Assembly (NCBI GenBank): GCA_016861025.1
Contig: BOKO01000002.1
Span: 124,001 to 188,000 of the forward strand
Direction of reading: 5' to 3'
DNA length: 64,000 nucleotides
Source of the DNA: Chloroflexota bacterium
Lineage (GTDB): Bacteria > Chloroflexota > Anaerolineae > Caldilineales > Caldilineaceae
The notes beneath the pieces are model-generated. The model had not been told where the DNA came from. It saw nothing but the letters and a program-made list of their open reading frames with translations, and searched no databases. The first letter of the stretch is position 1. Each line of letters starts with the position of its first letter. Shown piece by piece: positions 50,078 to 62,433 of the stretch. Made by a program: the position numbers and the translations under genes.

Positions 50078-51232
50078 TCACGATCTTGCCAGGAAAAGCT
50101 CGATCACCTGAACTGCAAGCCCGGTCTGGATTTCGATGCGCGTGGCAAGCAATTTGCCGGTGCGTCGGTCATAGGTGTTGTCGATGCGAAAGAGTGTCCC
50201 TTCTTCGCTGATGGTGATCGTCTGATCGGGGTTGCGCACGTAGGAAACTTCGACGCCGGTAATGGGGTCGCGGTCGAGCAGCGGACGGCGCAGATTGGCG
50301 CGCAGCGCTTCCGCCGGCAGCCAGATCGCGCCTGTCAACTGACTGACGCCGGTGACGCGGTCGCTGACGCCAGACGCCGTCCCCATCAAGTAGGATGTCA
50401 CCTGAAACGCCGACCAACGCCCTTGCGCCACTTTGACGTCGACGCTTGCGCTTTCAGGCAATTGACTGGAGGGCGAGCCGGCGACATAGATCGAGCGCGC
50501 ACCGTCGTAGTGGATGGCGCTGCCTTTTCTGACCCATGAAGGGGCTTTGGTCGCTCGCCATGGCAGGCGAATCTGGCGACGTCCGAGCAGATAGATTTCC
50601 GATGACTGGCGCGGTGCAGCAAAGTCGTCACCGACTGTGTGTCGGTAATAGATCAGTAGACCGGTTTTGACATCGAACATCGAGATTGTGACCGCTGCGC
50701 CGCTTCGATACTCGAAACGCACAGCGTCATAACGCTGCCCGGCGATTGTGGTTGGCATGTGGACGACGATCAGATCATCATTGGCGACAGCTTCGGCGCC
50801 CTCTAGCACGGCTGGATTGAGCCAGAAGTCGCCATATCCGGGTAGAAAGCTGGCGCCAAAGACGCCGCCTGGGGTGACGCCGTTGCCTGTATCCACGTAG
50901 TAACTCGACGACACCACGACATTCTCTTGGCTGACAGCAACGATGTCATGCTGCAAGTAACCGGCGCCTGCACTGCCGCCCTCATCTTGATTCTCAGGAA
51001 TGGAGGCGCTGTGTACATAGTAGGAAACCCGCTGTCCCTCGCGCACCCAGGCTGGGGCAGGCAAGGTCAGCAGTTCGGGGAAGAGCGCCGGGAAAGCATT
51101 GAGTGGATCGCCGCCAAAGGTTTGGCTGGGCGGTGCGGCTGCTGCTGGAGCCGGTGGCAGGCCGCCAATCAATATCACGACCAGCAGAATCTGTAAAACG
51201 CGCCAACCGATCATCCGAGATTGCGCATGCAT
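50078..51232 (-). CDS. Secreted protein of unknown function
   Basis: Not recognised. 384 residues; signal peptide (ILLVVILIGGL, cleavage near PAAAA). The remainder is beta-rich, with two similar openings (APAWVREGQRVSYY and APSWVRKGSAIHYD) near residues 60 and 245, suggesting two related halves. The second half ends in strands typical of periplasmic lipoprotein-binding-like folds. No catalytic motif. Just upstream of the M28 peptidase and in the same direction with a 255-bp gap that has a TTGACA box (49998-49993) but no good -10 for the peptidase. Confidence 0.65.
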   Translation of the reverse strand: MHAQSRMIGWRVLQILLVVILIGGLPPAPAAAAPPSQTFGGDPLNAFPALFPELLTLPAPAWVREGQRVSYYVHSASIPENQDEGGSAGAGYLQHDIVAVSQENVVVSSSYYVDTGNGVTPGGVFGASFLPGYGDFWLNPAVLEGAEAVANDDLIVVHMPTTIAGQRYDAVRFEYRSGAAVTISMFDVKTGLLIYYRHTVGDDFAAPRQSSEIYLLGRRQIRLPWRATKAPSWVRKGSAIHYDGARSIYVAGSPSSQLPESASVDVKVAQGRWSAFQVTSYLMGTASGVSDRVTGVSQLTGAIWLPAEALRANLRRPLLDRDPITGVEVSYVRNPDQTITISEEGTLFRIDNTYDRRTGKLLATRIEIQTGLAVQVIELFLARS

Positions 51233-51456
51233 GAGACACCTCCTGGCAGGAACGTTCGCACTCTCTATTGAACGAGAGAATCGTTCTTCTTTTCAATATA
51301 CGCCGATGTCCAGATATGCGGATCAGACGATTGACCAGTTTCGCTTGCAACGAGCCTGGCGCGTGCGCGGCGCTAGTCAACTCCATGACCAGCGCCACGC
51401 ACGATATTATCATCAGATGTAAACGTCCATAACCGTTGGCTTGCGAATGACAGGCG

Positions 51457-52893
51457 TCACCAGATCGAGGTCATCGTCCAGGCGGAGAGGCGTCTGACAT
51501 CGACGGGCGCGCCGGCGGTGAACAGCCGGACGCCCGTGCTGTCGGTGCGCTGTGGGTAGAATCGCGTCGCCAGACAGCGCCCGTCGGCAGTAAAAATCTC
51601 CAGCGTCGATGCATCGACAAAGATGCGCAGGCGCAGCGCTTGTTCGATTTCCAGCGGCATTACAAGCGGATTCGCATCGGCGAAGCTCCGTTCGACGTGC
51701 AGTTCGCTTCGTTCGGGCTTGACGACGATGCGCGTTTGCTCGGCGCCATCGGGCGAACAGCGCACGGCGATGCCAAAATCATCGAGCATGTCGGCCTTGA
51801 AGGTGACATCGATCTCCAGTGCGTCGCCAGCGATTTCGAGCGGCAGCATCGTGTCCGGTTCCAGCGGGAGATCGCTGATCGTCCACGCTGCGCCGCGCAG
51901 TTTTTCCAGCTCGTGCGCCGGTTCCAACGCCAGGCGACCGTCGTTGCGCATCGTCGCAATCAGTGGCAACGACATGCAGCCGCTCCAGCCCGCTGCGATC
52001 GACGCTTCGCGCGGTCGCGTCTCGCGCATCCAGCCAAAGAGCAGGATGCGTCCATCCGCCAGACGCGTCGCCTGCGGCGCGTAGAAGGAGTCGCCATAGA
52101 CCAGCACGGCGCCAGCGTCGGGCGTGAACTGGTGATCATGATAGGCGCCGGTGAAATAGGCGGCGTGTTGCAGCCGCCACTGTGCATCCTGCACGGAAAT
52201 AATCAAGGCGCGGCGGTCGCCAAAATCGAGCAGATTTGGGCACTCCCACATCGCGCCTTCGTAGAAATAAGGACTTGCCTGCTCGTCGCCCGCCAGCAGC
52301 ACGCGCACGAACTCCCATTTGCGCAAATCCGGCGAGCGGTAGAGCAGCACCAGCCCGCCCACATCTTCGCGCCGCGTGCCGATCACCATCCACCACTGTC
52401 CATCCTCGCGCCACACAAAGGGGTCGCGGAAGTCATGGCCGCAGTGTGCAGCGATTTCTGGAGGCGGCGCTGCGATCACGGGATTGCCAGAGTGCTTGCG
52501 CCAGCTTTCTAGCCCATCGTCGCTCATGGCAAGGCAGACAGTCTGCGGGTTGACGCCAGTGTAGATAAAGGTCGGCGCACCGTTGTCGTCCACCGCGCAA
52601 CCAGACCAGCAGCCCTCGGCATCTGCGCCGCCTGGCGTCGGCGCCAGCGCCACCGGATGGTCTCGCCAGTGCACCAAATCATCGCTGGAGGCGTGCCCCC
52701 AATGAATTGTGCCATGAAAGGGGCCATTGGGATTGTACTGATAAAACAGATGGACTCTCCCTTTCCATTCGATCAAGCCATTGGGATCGTTGAGCCAGTT
52801 GGCGGGCGCCGCAAAATGATAGCGCGGACGATGGGGATCGGCGGCAAGCGTCGCTCGATCTGGCAGAGCAGGCGTCAGGCTGGAACTTTGCAT
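51457..52893 (-). CDS. GH32 beta-fructosidase (invertase/fructan hydrolase)
   Basis: Hydrolyses terminal beta-fructosyl bonds of sucrose or fructo-oligosaccharides. GH32 catalytic triad: nucleophile Asp36 in NDPNG, Asp157 in FRDP and acid/base Glu217 in EC. N-terminal five-bladed propeller to about 330, then the C-terminal beta-sandwich. 478 residues, no signal peptide, so it acts in the cytoplasm on imported sugar. Last gene of the LacI/ABC operon; 117 bp with a hairpin separate it from the upstream permease. Confidence 0.95.
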   Translation of the reverse strand: MQSSSLTPALPDRATLAADPHRPRYHFAAPANWLNDPNGLIEWKGRVHLFYQYNPNGPFHGTIHWGHASSDDLVHWRDHPVALAPTPGGADAEGCWSGCAVDDNGAPTFIYTGVNPQTVCLAMSDDGLESWRKHSGNPVIAAPPPEIAAHCGHDFRDPFVWREDGQWWMVIGTRREDVGGLVLLYRSPDLRKWEFVRVLLAGDEQASPYFYEGAMWECPNLLDFGDRRALIISVQDAQWRLQHAAYFTGAYHDHQFTPDAGAVLVYGDSFYAPQATRLADGRILLFGWMRETRPREASIAAGWSGCMSLPLIATMRNDGRLALEPAHELEKLRGAAWTISDLPLEPDTMLPLEIAGDALEIDVTFKADMLDDFGIAVRCSPDGAEQTRIVVKPERSELHVERSFADANPLVMPLEIEQALRLRIFVDASTLEIFTADGRCLATRFYPQRTDSTGVRLFTAGAPVDVRRLSAWTMTSIW

Positions 52894-52939
52894 AAATCAC
52901 CGTTTGTTTTTATGTCGAAACTTCAGCAGCTTATGTTGG

Positions 52940-52968
52940 GCGACAGCCACTTTGGGGGTGGCTGTCGC
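52940..52968. terminator. Hairpin between permease and GH32 genes
   Basis: GCGACAGCCAC (52940-52950), 7-nt loop, GTGGCTGTCGC (52958-52968): perfect 11-bp stem. No T-run on the transcribed side; it may attenuate transcription or stabilise the upstream message. Confidence 0.6.
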
Positions 52969-53010
52969 GACTCTGGTGGATGATGTGACGAGTGCACCGG
53001 TTGTGTTCGT

Positions 53011-53901
53011 TCAACCTTTGACGCCGCCCATCATAATGCCTTCGATCAGGTATCGCTGTCCGAAGATGTACACGATCACCACAGGGATCAATGACATTGT
53101 CACGCCAGCGAGCACGACCGAGATGCTGCCTGTCGCCATGTAGCCCTTGAGATCGTTCAATCCCAATGGAATGGTGAACAGGTAGGGATCGTTGATAAAA
53201 ATCAATGGCCGAAAGAAATCATTCCAGGTGCCATTGAAGACCAGCATCGCCAGCACCGCCAACGCCGGTGTGACGAGCGGCAGGTAGACGCGGCCAAAAA
53301 TCTGTAACTGGTTCGCGCCATCGATCACCGCCGCTTCTTCAAAATCTTTGGGCACACCCAGGAAGTACTGACGCATCAAAAAGGCGCCAAAGGCCGTTGG
53401 CAGCGCCGGAATAATGAGCGCCCAGAGCGTGTTGGCCAACCCCAATCTGCTGATGATCACAAAGACCGGGATAATTGTCGCCTGCAATGGGATCATCATC
53501 GTCGCCATGATCAGCCAAAACAGCAGATTTCGCCCTGGGAATTCTAACCGCGCAAAGGCATATCCTGCCAACGACGCAGTGAACAGTTGACCGATCACCA
53601 CCGCAATCGTGACGATGAAACTGTTGAGAATCTGCCGAAAAAATGGGATGCGCTCAAAAACCCGCGCATAGTTTGACCAATCCGGATTCAGCACGATCCA
53701 TTGCGGCGGCACGCTGAACGATTCCATCGGCAACCGCATCGAGGTGGAGACTGTCCACGCAAAGGGCGCCACAACGATCACGGCAAAGCAAGCGGTCGCC
53801 AGCAGCACGAGCCATCGCCCCAACCGATAGCGCAGATAGTCGCCAGTCGCAGCGCCGGCGGAGCGTCGCGGCGGGGCAAACGGCGTTGTAGTCGATTGCA
53901 T
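53011..53901 (-). CDS. Sugar ABC transporter permease, MalG type
   Basis: Membrane permease, 296 residues, about six transmembrane helices, with the EAA loop (EEAAVIDGANQLQIF) at about 200. CUT1 family. Follows the partner permease by 11 bp. Imports the substrate of the GH32 enzyme, presumably sucrose or fructo-oligosaccharide. Confidence 0.92.
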   Translation of the reverse strand: MQSTTTPFAPPRRSAGAATGDYLRYRLGRWLVLLATACFAVIVVAPFAWTVSTSMRLPMESFSVPPQWIVLNPDWSNYARVFERIPFFRQILNSFIVTIAVVIGQLFTASLAGYAFARLEFPGRNLLFWLIMATMMIPLQATIIPVFVIISRLGLANTLWALIIPALPTAFGAFLMRQYFLGVPKDFEEAAVIDGANQLQIFGRVYLPLVTPALAVLAMLVFNGTWNDFFRPLIFINDPYLFTIPLGLNDLKGYMATGSISVVLAGVTMSLIPVVIVYIFGQRYLIEGIMMGGVKG

Positions 53902-53912
53902 AGTTCCATCTC

Positions 53913-54872
53913 CTATTGATAGAAGACCCAGCGCTTGCTAAGTCCGAACTGACCCGCAGTGACGGCAAGAATAATCAAGAAGAGCACCACGGCAATCGTG
54001 GAGCCATAGCCAATCTCCATGTTTTTGAACGCCGATTCATACATCACCATCACAGCGGTGCGCGTCGAGTCGCCGGGACCGCCGCGCGTCATGATGTATG
54101 GAAGATCAAAGACCTGCAAGCCGCCGATCACGCCCGTGACTGCGGCAAAGAGCAACGTTGGGCTGACGAGCGGCAGCGTAATGTGCCAGAAGCGTGTGAG
54201 TCCCTGGGCGCCGTCGACATCTGCTGCATCTAGAATCTCGGCGGAGATGTTGTTCAGACCGCCGATGAAGAGGATCATGGTGAAGCCGGTCGCCAGCCAC
54301 AAATAGGACATGATCACGCTGACCATCGCCCAGCCCGGCTGCGTCAGCCACGGAATCTGTGGGATGCCGAGCAGTCCCAGATAGTAGTTGACCGCGCCAA
54401 ATTCCTTGTGAAGCATATAGCCGAGCACGATTGCCGTGGCTGCTCCCGACATCAACATCGGCAGCAGGAAACTGGTCCGATAGGTGTAGCGCAGCCACAT
54501 TGGCATGCGCGTCTGAAGGATCATCGCCAACAGCAACCCTAATGCAACCTGCAGCGCCACCGCAAACAACACAAAAACGAACGAGTTCCAAAAGCCTGTC
54601 AACGCCCGGCTGTCGGTGAACATGCGCGTATAGTTGACCGCTCCTATCCACTCTGGCGGCGAAAAAACATTCCAACGAAACAGGCTGAGGACGAACGAGA
54701 AGATCACCGGTCCTGCAGTGAAGATCAGGATGCCCAAAATCGTCGGCGCCAGAAACAGATAGCCTAACAATGCTTTGCGCCGCGCCATGCCGTGAAGTGT
54801 GTTCTCGGTCAACCAGCTGAATGGATTGGGCGACTTGTGTGCGCCCTGATTTGTCGTAGCTGTAGACGACAT
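53913..54872 (-). CDS. Sugar ABC transporter permease, MalF type
   Basis: Membrane permease, about 319 residues, six helices, EAA-type loop (LDAADVDGAQGL) at about 220. The ATG at 54872 has GGAGGATTTT directly before it, better than one 21 nt upstream. Partner of the MalG-type permease; both act with the upstream Tat-exported binding protein. No ATPase gene in the operon. Confidence 0.92.
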   Translation of the reverse strand: MSSTATTNQGAHKSPNPFSWLTENTLHGMARRKALLGYLFLAPTILGILIFTAGPVIFSFVLSLFRWNVFSPPEWIGAVNYTRMFTDSRALTGFWNSFVFVLFAVALQVALGLLLAMILQTRMPMWLRYTYRTSFLLPMLMSGAATAIVLGYMLHKEFGAVNYYLGLLGIPQIPWLTQPGWAMVSVIMSYLWLATGFTMILFIGGLNNISAEILDAADVDGAQGLTRFWHITLPLVSPTLLFAAVTGVIGGLQVFDLPYIMTRGGPGDSTRTAVMVMYESAFKNMEIGYGSTIAVVLFLIILAVTAGQFGLSKRWVFYQ

Positions 54873-54894
54873 AAAATCCTCCCTTTCAAACACC

Positions 54895-54938
54895 GGGCAA
54901 GGTGAACGCTGAATTTCTCGACAGCGTTCACTTTGCCC
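54895..54938 (-). terminator. Hairpin between binding protein and permease genes
   Basis: The 17 nt at 54895-54911 pair with those at 54922-54938 (one G-T pair), a 17-bp stem with a 10-nt loop. It occupies most of the gap after the binding-protein stop. As after livK, it would let the binding protein be made in excess. Confidence 0.7.
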
Positions 54939-54958
54939 TTACACGATGCTGGGGGCGC

Positions 54959-56419
54959 TTAGCTCGACCGGGTGTACATATTCGGCGTGCGTGCGTACAG
55001 ATCTTCCAGATCTTTCTGCATTCCGTCGAGTGCAGCCTGTGGCGTCATTTCGCCGTTCATGGCGCGCGATGTGTACGCCACAAACGTTGCCGTCATTGGA
55101 TTGGAAACTGGCGGCGCCGGGATCGGGGCTGTGTCTGGATGATCATCGAGCGTGGCGTAGAAGACCTGCCAGTTTGCCGGGCCAGTCTCTGCAAAGCGTT
55201 CAGCGGTGAGCATCGAGCGGCGGGTCGGCGTGGTCAACGTCACAGGGTTGAACATGCCGTTCGCCATCATCGCGTCTTTGGAAATGCGGAACTTCATATA
55301 ATCCCAGGCGGCGTCTTTGTTCTTGCCGTCGGCGAAAATCCATTGACCCGCAGTGCCAAATTGATGGCGCTGGTTCTTCCACTTGGGCATCAATTGCACG
55401 TCGAACGAGCCATTGGGCATACCGGCGTTGTTAAGACCGCCAGCCCAGAAGCCGCCCGCCGGCGTCATCGCCAATTTGCCGGTGGTGAAGAAGCCCTGCA
55501 AGGTGTCGCCGCCGCCCAGCTCGATGGCTGGCGTAATCCCCTCTTCATGAAGCTGCACCAGGAACTCCAACGCTTCCACGTTCGCCGGATCGTTGGCTTT
55601 CGGCGCGGTCCAACGCCAGCCGCCGCCGCGCCCCTGCGCCGCCGGATCATCGGCGTAGAACTGACCCCATAGCCACTCACCGCCTGGCGCCTCTTCCTCC
55701 ACCAAGAGGTTGCTGTCGTTGACGAAAATCCACGGCATCCATCCACCCCATAGACGATTGGTCCAGGCGTAGCCATAAGTTTCTGTGGCGCCGCTGGCGT
55801 TCTTCTTGGTGGCGGCTTTGGCGATGTTGTAAAAATCGTCCTTTGTCCAATCGGTCTTGGGCGCTTCGACGCCCGCTTCCTGAAGCACCGCCACGTTGTA
55901 GTACATGTTGGCGGCGTTGAAATCAATCGGAAGCTGATAAAGGCTGCCTTCCCACATCATCGCCTGGATCAGTGAAGGATGAACGTCGGCAAAATACTCC
56001 TGCAGTTCGGCGGCGTCGCGCTTCACCCATTCATCGATCGGCGCCGCCAGCTTTTGCCCGGCGTAAAGTTGCGTCGCCTCGGTGGCTGCATAGCCGAGAT
56101 CCAGCGCCTGACCAGAGGCGACCAGCGTCAGAATTTTCGCCGCCACTTCCTCATGGTCAATGCCCGTCACACTGACAAACTCAAAATCGACATTCGGATT
56201 GATGGCACGGTACATGTCGACGACAGGCTTTTCCTGCTCTGGATTGACCTGCATGCGCAATACAATCTTTTCGGCGGAAGGCGCTGCACCGGCGTCTGCG
56301 CCTGATTGGGGCGCAGGTGTAGATGGTGCGCAGGCCGCCACAGCCAGCACAGCTGCGGTGGCGCCGCTCCAGCGCAAGAAATCGCGGCGGCTTAGTCGGT
56401 TAGGTTGTTGGGTGCTCAT
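54959..56419 (-). CDS. Tat-exported sugar-binding lipoprotein
   Basis: Extracellular solute-binding protein family 1, 486 residues. The start at 56419 (AAGGAG upstream) gives an N-terminus with SRRDFLRWSG, a twin-arginine signal, followed by a lipobox (AVAAC, Cys about 30). The mature protein has the type II binding-protein fold. Its neighbours suggest sucrose or fructan oligosaccharides as ligand. It lies 190 bp after lacI; that gap contains no copy of the LacI operator. Confidence 0.92.
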   Translation of the reverse strand: MSTQQPNRLSRRDFLRWSGATAAVLAVAACAPSTPAPQSGADAGAAPSAEKIVLRMQVNPEQEKPVVDMYRAINPNVDFEFVSVTGIDHEEVAAKILTLVASGQALDLGYAATEATQLYAGQKLAAPIDEWVKRDAAELQEYFADVHPSLIQAMMWEGSLYQLPIDFNAANMYYNVAVLQEAGVEAPKTDWTKDDFYNIAKAATKKNASGATETYGYAWTNRLWGGWMPWIFVNDSNLLVEEEAPGGEWLWGQFYADDPAAQGRGGGWRWTAPKANDPANVEALEFLVQLHEEGITPAIELGGGDTLQGFFTTGKLAMTPAGGFWAGGLNNAGMPNGSFDVQLMPKWKNQRHQFGTAGQWIFADGKNKDAAWDYMKFRISKDAMMANGMFNPVTLTTPTRRSMLTAERFAETGPANWQVFYATLDDHPDTAPIPAPPVSNPMTATFVAYTSRAMNGEMTPQAALDGMQKDLEDLYARTPNMYTRSS

Positions 56420-56632
56420 AGCTACTCCTTTTTCCACAATCATGACCCCTACTCAGCAAAGCGTTGAACAGAAAAGAAACTCCTCGAGCCGTTATTGATT
56501 CACAGAACTCACCGAAATGATTGCGCGCACCACCCTCTCAATGCGTTCTGGAAGTCACACATCGCCAAGTTCACCTGTATGAAGTTGTCGTTTGGCGCCC
56601 TCTATTGCGTCGGCAGCGTGGCTATGGGGCGG

Positions 56633-57661
56633 CTACACCGAGTCCCGCACAACGAGTGGACATTTCAGCAGCACCTGTGGGGGAGAGCGTTCGGCTGCAG
56701 CCTCATCCTTACCAACGGCGTCGAGTTCAGACAACAGATATTCGACAGCCCAGATGCCCATTTCATAGTGTGGCAATTGCATCGTCGTCAACCCAGGATA
56801 GAGGTTGGCGGCGATCAGTTCCTGATTGTCGAAACCGATCACGGCAATATCCTGTGGAATCCGCAGACCGCGCTGGCGGATGGCGTCATACGCGCCCATC
56901 GCGCTACGATCGTTGAAGCAAAATACTGCGCTCGGCGGGTTTGGCAGATTTAGCAACGTCATCATGCCATCATAGCCGCCCTTCGGCTCCGAGTAACGCT
57001 CCACCACCAGCTCGGCGTCGAAGGGGATTCCATGCGCCTCCAGCGCGCTGCGATATCCCTGTAAACGCAGGCGCTGCGCCGGGATATCTTCGACATGATT
57101 GATGTAACCGATACGTCGATGCCCATGCTCAATCAAGTAAGTTGTGGCTTGATAGCCGCCATCGGCTTCATTAGGCACAACCGATGCGAGCGATGCATCC
57201 TCCACAAAACAGTCGAGCAACACCGAAGGGATTTGCCGTATTGCTTGTGGCGGCGTTGCAGCACGGTGAAACATCGTCGCATAAATCAAGCCATCGACCT
57301 GGCGGTCGATCATCGTCTCCACTGCGGAGCGCTCCAGCTCCGGGTCCCACTGAGTGTTGACCAGGAACAGAATCTTTCCGCCCTTCCATGCTGTTTCCTG
57401 GGCGCCGCGCATGATCTGTCCGGCGTGGGGCGATGTGGCGATCTCGTCGGTGATGAACCCGATAATATTGGAGCGCCGCGAACGCAAAGTCTGTGCAGCC
57501 GCAACCGGTCGATATCCGCTCTCTTCAATTGCCCTGCGCACACTTGCTTCTGCGTCTGCGCTGACATTTGGATGTCCGTTCAACACACGCGAAACGGTGC
57601 CAACGCCAACGCCAGCGAGCCGTGCAACATCTTGAATTGTGACCTTTGTGCTCTTGGACAT
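56633..57661 (-). CDS. LacI-family repressor of the fructan operon
   Basis: 342 residues. N-terminal helix-turn-helix TIQDVARLAGVGVGTVSRVLNG (in part) and hinge, then a type I periplasmic-binding-like ligand domain. It heads the ABC-GH32 operon in the same direction and has a double palindromic operator 24-61 nt upstream, so it is likely autoregulated and senses the imported sugar or a derivative. Confidence 0.94.
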   Translation of the reverse strand: MSKSTKVTIQDVARLAGVGVGTVSRVLNGHPNVSADAEASVRRAIEESGYRPVAAAQTLRSRRSNIIGFITDEIATSPHAGQIMRGAQETAWKGGKILFLVNTQWDPELERSAVETMIDRQVDGLIYATMFHRAATPPQAIRQIPSVLLDCFVEDASLASVVPNEADGGYQATTYLIEHGHRRIGYINHVEDIPAQRLRLQGYRSALEAHGIPFDAELVVERYSEPKGGYDGMMTLLNLPNPPSAVFCFNDRSAMGAYDAIRQRGLRIPQDIAVIGFDNQELIAANLYPGLTTMQLPHYEMGIWAVEYLLSELDAVGKDEAAAERSPPQVLLKCPLVVRDSV

Positions 57662-57684
57662 ACTCTCTAAGTTGGATGCATCAA

Positions 57685-57722
57685 ATCATGGAATCGATTC
57701 CAATTGGAATCGATTCCATGAT
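57685..57722. promoter_or_regulatory. 38-bp palindromic double LacI operator
   Basis: Two identical 14-bp palindromes, TGGAATCGATTCCA, at 57689-57702 and 57705-57718, 16 bp centre to centre. Together with the flanks (ATCA...TGAT) they form one perfect 38-bp palindrome, 57685-57722. The central CG is typical of LacI/GalR operators. The right copy touches the -10 of the lacI promoter. Confidence 0.92.
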
Positions 57723-57746
57723 AGCAAGATTGTTGCCGTTTGTCAA
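57718..57746 (-). promoter_or_regulatory. lacI/fructan operon promoter
   Basis: Minus strand TTGACA (57746-57741), 17 nt, TATCAT (57723-57718). Initiation near 57711 falls inside the right operator, so repressor bound there would block the start. The remaining 57747-57943 shows nothing recognisable. Confidence 0.85.
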
Positions 57747-57943
57747 TAGCCAATTTTCAATTTTCTTGTAGGAGTTTCGCGGTTGAGCCTGGCAAGAGAT
57801 AGATGGAGCGGGTTATGCAGGCAGATAGTGACGGTGGAGCGAACGATAGGACGATTTGCCAGAAGCGCGAGTGCAATTACACTTGACCTCGCCCTTCTCC
57901 AGACGCCGAAGTTCTGTTGTGGCCTGGTTGAATCCGGAGCCGC

Positions 57944-57973
57944 CTGCCAGGAGGCTATGCAGCCTCCTGGCAG
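57944..57973 (-). terminator. Terminator-like hairpin after the large secreted-protein gene
   Basis: CTGCCAGGAGGCT (57944-57956), ATGC loop, AGCCTCCTGGCAG (57961-57973): perfect 13-bp stem, 20 nt after the stop codon, without a strong T-run. Confidence 0.7.
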
Positions 57974-57993
57974 ATTGTGCAGCCTGTAAGAGA

Positions 57994-62271
<4,278 letters not shown>

Positions 62272-62377
62272 AATAACCTCCTTACACTGAAAAAGTGCGC
62301 CTGGAATTGCGAACGATGCAACTGGCTGACAAAATTGTAAACTTTGCTGCACTGTGCTGATACAAGATAGTTGTGGC

Positions 62378-62395
62378 GCGTTACGAAAGCGTTAC
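62378..62395. promoter_or_regulatory. Direct heptamer repeats, candidate SARP box
   Basis: GCGTTAC-GAAA-GCGTTAC: two identical 7-mers at an 11-bp period. On the minus strand an 8-nt gap leads to TATCTT (62369-62364), a possible -10 for the large secreted-protein gene. On the plus side TAAATT (62413-62418) could be a -10 for the regulator. This spacing is the known layout of SARP binding sites. Confidence 0.5.
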
Positions 62396-62433
62396 AGGAA
62401 TCGGGGAGGAGCTAAATTCTTTGTAGGTTGCCT

